This document shows positions 1-5,066 of a stretch of 5,066 nucleotides of DNA, piece after piece. The position numbers and the translations under genes were made by a program. The notes below the pieces were generated by a model. It did no database searches. It had not been told where the DNA came from and saw only the letters and a program-made list of their open reading frames with translations. Position 1 is the stretch's first letter. Each line of letters starts with the position of its first letter. This stretch comes from an uncultured Chitinophagaceae bacterium (GTDB lineage Bacteria > Bacteroidota > Bacteroidia > Chitinophagales > Chitinophagaceae), in assembly GCA_946885335.1 (NCBI GenBank), contig CAMPGG010000255.1, positions 1 through 5,066 of the forward strand, given 5' to 3'.

Positions 1-33
1 TTGTATACCTGATCCGTTCTCTATATAGATTTA
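1..33 (+). promoter_or_regulatory. weak candidate Bacteroidota-type promoter
   Basis: TTG at 1-3 is followed after 22 nt by TAGATTTA at 26-33. This matches the Bacteroidota primary-sigma pattern (TTG, about 17-23 nt, TAnnTTTG) except for the last base. If real, it would give a leader of nearly 290 nt before the transporter ATG. The -33 half lies on the window edge, and near matches are common in AT-rich DNA. It could equally serve nothing, or a transcript unrelated to the operon. Confidence 0.2.
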
Positions 34-177
34 TTTCATTTTTTCTTATGAATGATCTTCCAATCCTTTGTTTTTTTATGCAGCATCTTTCAATGAAGCC
101 CTGTCTTTTTATTAGAACTAAATTTAAAAAAAAGAACCTTCTTAAGTAAACTTACCAGGTGATTCACTCGATATTAT

Positions 178-210
178 AATAACTGTTGCTCAACAATACA
201 ATAACTGCTG
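178..210 (+). repeat. imperfect direct repeat, 22-bp period, with internal dyad
   Basis: AATAACTGTTG at 178-188 recurs as AATAACTGCTG at 200-210, with 10 of 11 bases identical and a start-to-start distance of 22 bp, about two helical turns. A short dyad, TGTTG-CT-CAACA (184-195), overlaps the first copy. Two same-face half-sites upstream of an operon would suit a dimeric activator, but this is inference. Short repeats like this also arise by chance in AT-rich intergenic DNA. Confidence 0.3.
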
Positions 211-252
211 ATCCGGAACCTATTCATCACGATTGTGTTTTTTTATAGTCCG

Positions 253-285
253 CCTTAATGACATTAAAATCCTTAATCCTTAAGG
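253..285 (+). repeat. CCTTAA cluster with two perfect dyads, 40-72 nt before the transporter start
   Basis: CCTTAA occurs three times on the + strand, at 253-258, 271-276 and 278-283. The first copy runs into the perfect 13-bp dyad TTAATG-A-CATTAA (255-267). The third copy is part of the self-complementary octamer CCTTAAGG (278-285). CCTTAA at 271-276 can also pair with TTAAGG at 280-285 across a 3-nt loop. The density and the position close to the start suggest an operator or a weak leader hairpin. The arms are only six bases and AT-rich, so an RNA structure would be unstable, and a DNA-binding site is the more likely reading. Confidence 0.35.
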
Positions 286-324
286 TCATAATTCTTTTTC
301 AATTCACCAGCTAAAACGATTTAC

Positions 325-3300
325 ATGAGAAAATTTTTTATGCTTCTGCTTGGAGTGTTTTCATTTTTCATGCAAACTCTTGCACAAGAAAGAATCATAA
401 CCGGGAAGGTTATGGATTCACAAGGTAACCCCGTTCCTTTGGCTTCTGTTACTGTGAAAGGTACTAATATAGGAACCTCAACAACTACAAATGGGGAGTT
501 TACACTTTCAGTACCTACGAATGCCAAAACTTTAGTGGTGTCCTCCGTAGGTTTAATGGAAAGAGAAGTTGAAATTGATACCCGATCCAATTACGAAATT
601 TCTTTGGACCCTTCTACGGGGGATTTAGAAGAGGTAGTTATTACCGGATATACCAGGGTGAAAAAATCAGAATATGTTGGGGCTGCTTCTAAAATAGATA
701 AAAGCCAAATTGAACTGGTGCCTGTCGGATCATTTGACCAAATTTTACAAGGCCGGGCTCCCGGTTTAAGAGTTTCCGCCGGATCAGGACAACCTGGTGC
801 TTCAGCATCTGTTCAAATCAGGGGACCAAAGTCAATAGCTGGTGGTTCTGATCCGCTTTATGTGATTGATGGAATACCTGTTGAGGCATCTGTCTTTCAA
901 TCTTACAACCCAAATGATTTTGAAACTGTAGATATTATCAAAGATGCGTCTGCTGCAGCATTATATGGAAGTAGTGGTGCATCAGGTGTTATTGTTATAA
1001 CCACCAAAAGAGGCAGACCGGGACAAACACGCATAACTTATCGACCACAACTTGGTATTTCACAACCGGGTTCCCAGCCATTTAACATGATGAATACAGC
1101 TGAGATTTTACAATTTCAGGAAAATTTAGGAAAGTTTATTCCAGGAATTGGTTTACCTGGCTGGCGCTATTCACCCAATAACCCTGCAAATGCTTCGTTA
1201 AGCCAGGCTCAAAAAGATGAAAATGCCCGTATTCTGGATAGTATAGGTGGTATCAAAACAGACTGGCAGGATATTTTTCAAAGACAAGGTTCATTTCAAA
1301 GCCATGATTTTAGTATCAGTGGGGGTACTGATCGTACCCAATTTTATACATCATTGGGTTATTATAATGAAGATGGTATAGGTGAACGTTCAAATTTGGA
1401 ACGATATACTGTTCGTTTAAATCTTTCGCATACTGCAGACCGGTTGACCGCCCAATTTAATTCTACACTAGGCTACAGTAATCGGGACTTCATAGAGTCG
1501 GAAAATGGCATTGCACTAGCCAATCCATTTGCGGCAGCATACCTTGCACTTCCCTATCATAAATTATTTAGGGAAGATGGCACAGCCGATGTTGGCAGTG
1601 GAAAAGTAGGTCCCAATGCATATCAAAGGATAAGGGATATTGAGAGATATAATAACCAGATGAAAGCAACAGTGTCATTAAATCTTAATTATGATATCAC
1701 TAATAACATTTACATAGGAACAACATTAGGTGGAGACTTTCGCGAAACCAATAATGTTACATATTTAAAACCTAATACGTTTACAACTTCAGTTTCTGGG
1801 TTTCCTACAAATTTTAACCAGGCAGGTTCTTATACCGAAAACTTTGGCCGAAACTTCCAGGGAAATACAAGAGGTTTTATTGGTTATAGAAACAACTTCA
1901 GTGATGTCCACAATTTAGATGTCACATTATACAGTGAATACTTTTTTAACAGGTCAAAAAACCTTGGCATTACTGCATTTAACTTAAATCCAAAATTATC
2001 CAATACACCTGCAGCCATTCCACAAGGGCAACCTACTCAAATTGAATTATACAACAGGGTTAATGGCGGACGGTCTGAAAGAGCAACTGTTTCCTACCTG
2101 GGAACTGTAAAATATTCTTTTGCAGATAAATATTTTGTTGATTTCACAGCCAGGAGGGATGGTACATCAATATTGCCTGAAGTAAACAGGTACCAGAATT
2201 TTTTTGCCGCAGGATTATTATGGAATGTTTTAAAAGAGGGATTTACACAAAGCTGGAATGCCTTAAGCACCTTAAGAATCAGGGCTAGCTATGGCAGTTC
2301 AGCTAATGCACAAAACTTTCCCTTCGGCGATTTTGGATACCTGCCTTTGTATGGTCCAGGCAACTATGGAGGTTTAACTACATTAACACCAACAACTGTA
2401 GGTAATCCTTCTGCAGATTGGGAATACACAGACAAAGCCAACCTGGGATTTGAATTTGGGTTGATGCAGGAAAGACTTTACGGTGAATTGAATTTATATA
2501 ATGAGATAACAAGAAATCTGTTTATTGAGCAACAAATTCCGGCAGAAAATGGAGGATCATTTTTAGCTGCAGATGTTAATGCCGGAGAAATGAGAAACAG
2601 GGGCGTTGAATTGAATTTGACTTATAATATATTAAGACAACGTTCCGGACTTAACTGGTCTGTAAGTGGAAATGTTGCTTATAATGATAATGAAATTACC
2701 AGTCTTGGAGATGAAGAAGAATTTGAACAGGGTACCAGTATCATCCGGGTTGGGTTACCATTAGGTTCACATTATTCTGTTAAATGGGCCGGTGTAGATG
2801 CGGCTACCGGAGATCCGTTATATTATGATGCTGATGGAAAAATTACTTCTCAATTTCCGGATGCCCAGGTTGCAGAATTTGGAACATTTTATGCACCTTG
2901 GACTGGAGGATTTAATACCAGTTTACGTTACAAAGGTTTAGAGATTGGGGCTTTCTTTAATTTCCAGGCAAAATTCAGCAGGTTTAACAACCAGGATTTT
3001 TTCCAATTAAACCATGCATTTGCATTGCAAGGATTTAACCTGAGAAAAGAAATGCTAACCATGTGGTCGCAGCCAGGCGATGTGACAAATATCCAGAAAC
3101 CAACCACACAACGTCAATTTTCAAGTAAGGACATTCAAGATGCTTCTTATCTGCGATTTAGAAATTTACAGGTAGCATATTCTTTACCTGCAACAATTCT
3201 TAATAAAATAAAATACGTAGAGGCATTCAGGTTTTATGCGCAGGCTCAGAATCTGTATACCTGGACCAAATGGACAGGTTTTGATCCTGAAGATGATAAC

Positions 3301-3366
3301 AATATTGCGGGTTATGAATACCCATTACCCAGGATATTTACAATCGGAGTTGATATTACTTTTTAA
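325..3366 (+). CDS. SusC/RagA-family TonB-linked outer-membrane transporter
   Basis: This is a complete 1013-aa TonB-dependent importer of the SusC/RagA family, which moves oligomeric nutrients (glycans or peptides) across the outer membrane with energy from TonB-ExbBD. Residues 1-20 are a Sec signal peptide with likely cleavage after T-L-A20. A CarboxypepD_reg-like beta-sandwich follows (about 24-98), then a TonB-box-like segment EEVVITGY (102-109). The plug domain spans about 118-230 and carries the SusC signature LYVIDGIPV (178-186), IIKDASAAALYG (204-215) and GVIVITTKRG (221-230). The rest is a large beta-barrel rich in alternating aromatic strands, ending in the family's typical C-terminus, GVDITF with a terminal Phe. 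No STN domain precedes the beta-sandwich, so direct sigma/anti-sigma signalling is unlikely. The ATG at 325 is chosen because the signal peptide starts there. The SusD-like partner begins 17 nt after the stop. Family assignment is secure; the substrate is unknown. Confidence 0.97.
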   Translation: MRKFFMLLLGVFSFFMQTLAQERIITGKVMDSQGNPVPLASVTVKGTNIGTSTTTNGEFTLSVPTNAKTLVVSSVGLMEREVEIDTRSNYEISLDPSTGDLEEVVITGYTRVKKSEYVGAASKIDKSQIELVPVGSFDQILQGRAPGLRVSAGSGQPGASASVQIRGPKSIAGGSDPLYVIDGIPVEASVFQSYNPNDFETVDIIKDASAAALYGSSGASGVIVITTKRGRPGQTRITYRPQLGISQPGSQPFNMMNTAEILQFQENLGKFIPGIGLPGWRYSPNNPANASLSQAQKDENARILDSIGGIKTDWQDIFQRQGSFQSHDFSISGGTDRTQFYTSLGYYNEDGIGERSNLERYTVRLNLSHTADRLTAQFNSTLGYSNRDFIESENGIALANPFAAAYLALPYHKLFREDGTADVGSGKVGPNAYQRIRDIERYNNQMKATVSLNLNYDITNNIYIGTTLGGDFRETNNVTYLKPNTFTTSVSGFPTNFNQAGSYTENFGRNFQGNTRGFIGYRNNFSDVHNLDVTLYSEYFFNRSKNLGITAFNLNPKLSNTPAAIPQGQPTQIELYNRVNGGRSERATVSYLGTVKYSFADKYFVDFTARRDGTSILPEVNRYQNFFAAGLLWNVLKEGFTQSWNALSTLRIRASYGSSANAQNFPFGDFGYLPLYGPGNYGGLTTLTPTTVGNPSADWEYTDKANLGFEFGLMQERLYGELNLYNEITRNLFIEQQIPAENGGSFLAADVNAGEMRNRGVELNLTYNILRQRSGLNWSVSGNVAYNDNEITSLGDEEEFEQGTSIIRVGLPLGSHYSVKWAGVDAATGDPLYYDADGKITSQFPDAQVAEFGTFYAPWTGGFNTSLRYKGLEIGAFFNFQAKFSRFNNQDFFQLNHAFALQGFNLRKEMLTMWSQPGDVTNIQKPTTQRQFSSKDIQDASYLRFRNLQVAYSLPATILNKIKYVEAFRFYAQAQNLYTWTKWTGFDPEDDNNIAGYEYPLPRIFTIGVDITF

Positions 3367-3383
3367 TTAAAAACTCATTGGTT

Positions 3384-4802
3384 ATGAAAATGGTAAAAGA
3401 AAAAATAATTTATATATTAATCATTTCGGTTGTTGGGTTATCTGCTTGTGATAAAAGGATAGATTTATTACCTACAGATTCTATCAATGAAGCAAATGCA
3501 TTTCAGTCTGTAACCGATTTGGAACAAGGCCTGCTTAATGCTTACGGAAGCATAAGTGGCGAAAACATTATGTACGCCAACGCTATTATTTCGGATGAAG
3601 TAAAAGTATCAAACGAAAACAGAGGACAAGGTCAGTTTGAATTTAAATGGCAATATGTTCCTGTTACTCCAACCGGAGGTGTTACAATAGGGGCTTGGGA
3701 TAATCTATACTTAACAATTGGCGATATTAATAAAGTGTTGGCTGCAGCTGATAATGTAGTTACTTCAACCCCAGCACAAGAAACGGAAAAACAAAAAATT
3801 AAAGGAGAGCTGTTGGGTTTAAGAGCAATTCTACATTTTTATTTATTGCAAATGTATACCGGAAAGTACAATCCATCTGCATTAGGAATTCCTTATACAA
3901 CAACTTCCGATATTACTGCAAAACCATCACGCCAACCTGTAACCGAAGTAATCACAAATATTGAAAACGAGTTGTCCGCTGCAAAAGCTGCACCTCTTCC
4001 AACAGAACCACCTGTAACACCAACAATAGGCACCATCAGGCTTTCAAAGGCTGCCATCAGTGGCTTCCAGGCAAGAGTAGCTTTATATAAAGAAGAGTGG
4101 GGAGATGCAGAAACCTATGCTACCGAGGCAATAAATTTTGCATCAAAACCATTAGCAAATATGGCAGAATACCCATTAATATGGACTGATGAAACGGAGA
4201 CTGAAGTTATCTGGAAGCTAAGGAGAACAGGTACAAGCGTGGGTACATTATGGCAGGATAATAATGATGATGTTTTCTTTGAACCTTCAGATAAATTAAA
4301 AAATCTTTATGATCGGGATAATGATATTCGCTTTCAAACATTCTTTCTAATCAACGATCCTGGTGATGATGATACTGCTCTTATTAATAAGTTTCGTGCA
4401 AGTATCAGGGGATTACGTATCAATGACGTTAAAATGATGCGAACTTCAGAATTGTATCTTATTAGAGCAGAAGCAAGAGCAGAACAAGATAATTTAACTG
4501 GGGCAGCTGAAGATTATAATACCGTCAGGAGATTAAGAATAATTGGGTATGTAGATGAATCTTTTGCCAGTAAAGCTGAAGCAATTACAGCAATTTTGAA
4601 TGAAAGAGCCCGAGAGCTTGCTTTTGAAGGTTTTAGATTTTTTGACTTAAAAAGAAGAGGTTTATCTATCAATCGGCTTGCTTCAGATGTTCAAAGTACA
4701 GAATGGCTGAATTTGCCTGCAGATAATTTCCGATTCTTATTTCCGATTCCCCAAAGATCTATTTTGGCCAATCCAAATATGGTTCAAAATCCCGGATATT
4801 AA
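3384..4802 (+). CDS. SusD/RagB-family nutrient-binding outer-membrane lipoprotein
   Basis: This 472-aa protein is the partner of the upstream transporter. In the family model it is a mostly helical, TPR-containing lipoprotein that closes like a lid over the SusC barrel and binds ligand outside the cell. A short basic start, a hydrophobic segment (8-20) and the lipobox L-S-A-C22 mark a signal-peptidase II lipoprotein. DLLPTDSINEANAFQSV (27-43) is the typical mature N-terminus of the family. Other conserved parts are ELLGLRAILHFYLLQMY (142-158), the TPR-like LSKAAISGFQARVALY (220-235), MMRTSELYLIRAEA (351-364), and NERARELAFEGFRFFDLKR (406-424). It ends with the usual Pro/Asn-rich tail, FPIPQRSILANPNMVQNPGY. 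A Pro/Thr-rich loop at 203-215 is distinctive. The start is placed at ATG 3384; an in-frame TTG at 3378 and ATG at 3390 are alternatives that leave the lipobox intact. Length is at the short end for the family. The ligand cannot be read from the sequence. Confidence 0.96.
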   Translation: MKMVKEKIIYILIISVVGLSACDKRIDLLPTDSINEANAFQSVTDLEQGLLNAYGSISGENIMYANAIISDEVKVSNENRGQGQFEFKWQYVPVTPTGGVTIGAWDNLYLTIGDINKVLAAADNVVTSTPAQETEKQKIKGELLGLRAILHFYLLQMYTGKYNPSALGIPYTTTSDITAKPSRQPVTEVITNIENELSAAKAAPLPTEPPVTPTIGTIRLSKAAISGFQARVALYKEEWGDAETYATEAINFASKPLANMAEYPLIWTDETETEVIWKLRRTGTSVGTLWQDNNDDVFFEPSDKLKNLYDRDNDIRFQTFFLINDPGDDDTALINKFRASIRGLRINDVKMMRTSELYLIRAEARAEQDNLTGAAEDYNTVRRLRIIGYVDESFASKAEAITAILNERARELAFEGFRFFDLKRRGLSINRLASDVQSTEWLNLPADNFRFLFPIPQRSILANPNMVQNPGY

Positions 4803-4863
4803 TACAAGTTATTATGGTTGGATAAACTATGGTATTTATTCATCAACAAAAGCAAAAATTAAA

Positions 4864-5066
4864 ATGAAAATATTTTTTAAAAATACAGGATACAGCTTAG
4901 CTGGTTTGCTTTTAATTATTTTTTGGAGTGGATGTAGTAAAGATATTGAAACAGATATTCCTCCGGAAATTGCAACATTCGCTGGACAATCTGGTGGAAC
5001 ATTTGAAGTAACCACACCTAACGCCACATTCATTGTCCCGGTTGGATTTACTACCGTTGCCAATAA
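4864..5066 (+). CDS. putative surface lipoprotein, N-terminal part (runs off the window)
   Basis: The reading frame is open from ATG 4864 to the window edge, giving 67 residues. Residues 1-23 form a lipoprotein-type signal peptide: Lys2/Lys6, then hydrophobic SLAGLLLIIFW, then S-G-C24. Trp at the -3 position is unusual for a lipobox, where Leu/Val/Ile is common. The mature start C-S-K-D-I-E-T-D has the Lys-plus-acidic character of Bacteroidota lipoprotein export signals, suggesting surface display. Residues 37-67 alternate hydrophobic and Gly/Thr residues (FAGQSGGTFEV, ATFIVPVGFTTVAN), consistent with the first strands of a beta-sandwich domain such as the DUF4843, DUF1735 or Calx-beta-like domains often found after SusCD pairs. 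I cannot tell which. It starts 61 nt after the SusD-like stop with no visible terminator, so co-transcription is likely. A role as accessory ligand-binding protein is inferred from position only. Confidence 0.8.
   Translation, partial: MKIFFKNTGYSLAGLLLIIFWSGCSKDIETDIPPEIATFAGQSGGTFEVTTPNATFIVPVGFTTVAN

Larger units (their letters stand above)
1..324. other. AT-rich intergenic/leader region without a gene
   Basis: This 324-nt stretch precedes the transporter gene and contains no ORF with recognisable protein features. The longest plausible reading on the + strand is a 33-codon ORF at 48-149 with a Phe/Lys-rich, unconvincing product. The region contains several short dyads: CTTAAG at 141-146, GTGA-T-TCAC at 159-167, TGTTG-CT-CAACA at 184-195, TTAATG-A-CATTAA at 255-267 and CCTTAAGG at 278-285. 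It also has an imperfect direct repeat at 178-210. It most likely holds the promoter, operators and 5' untranslated leader of the downstream operon. I see no GC-rich stem followed by a T-run that would end an upstream gene. The sequence just before the ATG at 325 is A-rich with no Shine-Dalgarno motif, as is normal in Bacteroidota. Confidence 0.7.

Noticed and set aside
119..126. TAAATTTA as a -7 promoter element
   Set aside because: It matches TAnnTTTG except the last base, but no TTG lies at the proper distance upstream.
48..149. 33-codon + strand ORF in the leader
   Set aside because: The product has no recognisable motif and ends in a Lys-rich stretch from an A-run; such short ORFs are expected in AT-rich intergenic DNA.
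321..590. 89-codon ORF on the minus strand
   Set aside because: It lies antisense to the signal-peptide and beta-sandwich coding part of the transporter gene, has no recognisable features, and is a by-product of that gene's codon usage.
4803..4863. Possible terminator between the SusD-like gene and the third gene
   Set aside because: Only a 5-bp all-AT inverted repeat (ATAAA/TTTAT, 4822-4839) is visible, with no GC stem or T-run after it; it would not terminate transcription.
4829..4867. 12-codon ORF whose TGA overlaps the ATG of the third gene (ATGA)
   Set aside because: Translational coupling is conceivable, but the peptide is tiny and without signal; overlap of this kind is easily chance in A-rich sequence.
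4836..5063. 75-codon ORF on the minus strand
   Set aside because: It is antisense to the third lipoprotein gene, whose + strand frame has a clear lipoprotein signal; the minus frame shows no domain or signal.
1..5066. CRISPR array, insertion sequence, tRNA or rRNA
   Set aside because: No regular spaced repeats, transposase frame, terminal inverted repeats or RNA-gene signatures were seen on either strand.

Overview
The window looks like part of a nutrient-uptake locus from a Bacteroidota bacterium. The AT-rich base composition, an adjacent SusC-like/SusD-like pair, Bacteroidota-style lipoprotein signals and the absence of a Shine-Dalgarno motif before any start all point to that phylum. The protein style suggests an environmental lineage such as Chitinophagaceae or Sphingobacteriia more than a gut Bacteroides, but that placement is inference.

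Layout, all on the + strand. Positions 1-324 hold no convincing gene. They form a long AT-rich leader carrying several short dyads and repeats, with a weak promoter candidate at the extreme left edge. Positions 325-3366 encode a complete SusC/RagA-family TonB-dependent outer-membrane transporter (1013 aa). After a 17-nt gap, 3384-4802 encodes its SusD/RagB-family surface lipoprotein partner (472 aa from the preferred ATG). After a further 61 nt, a third gene starts at 4864 and runs off the right edge. Its first 67 residues show a lipoprotein signal peptide and the beginning of a beta-rich domain, the position where many such loci encode an accessory surface-binding lipoprotein.

The three genes probably form one operon: same strand, short gaps, no visible terminator between them. 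In the known model, the SusD-like lipoprotein sits as a hinged lid over the SusC-like barrel, captures an oligomeric ligand (glycan or peptide) at the cell surface, and the ligand is imported with TonB-ExbBD energy. The third lipoprotein would be a further surface protein. No hydrolase, sigma/anti-sigma pair or sensor regulator is in the window, so the substrate cannot be deduced. The transporter lacks an N-terminal STN signalling domain, so it is probably not a direct trans-envelope signaller.

I see no mobile element, CRISPR array, RNA gene or broken gene. The main points to follow up are the repeat-rich leader, the start codon of the SusD-like gene and the unidentified third lipoprotein. 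Otherwise this is an ordinary SusCD locus, and I found no evidence of a new system.
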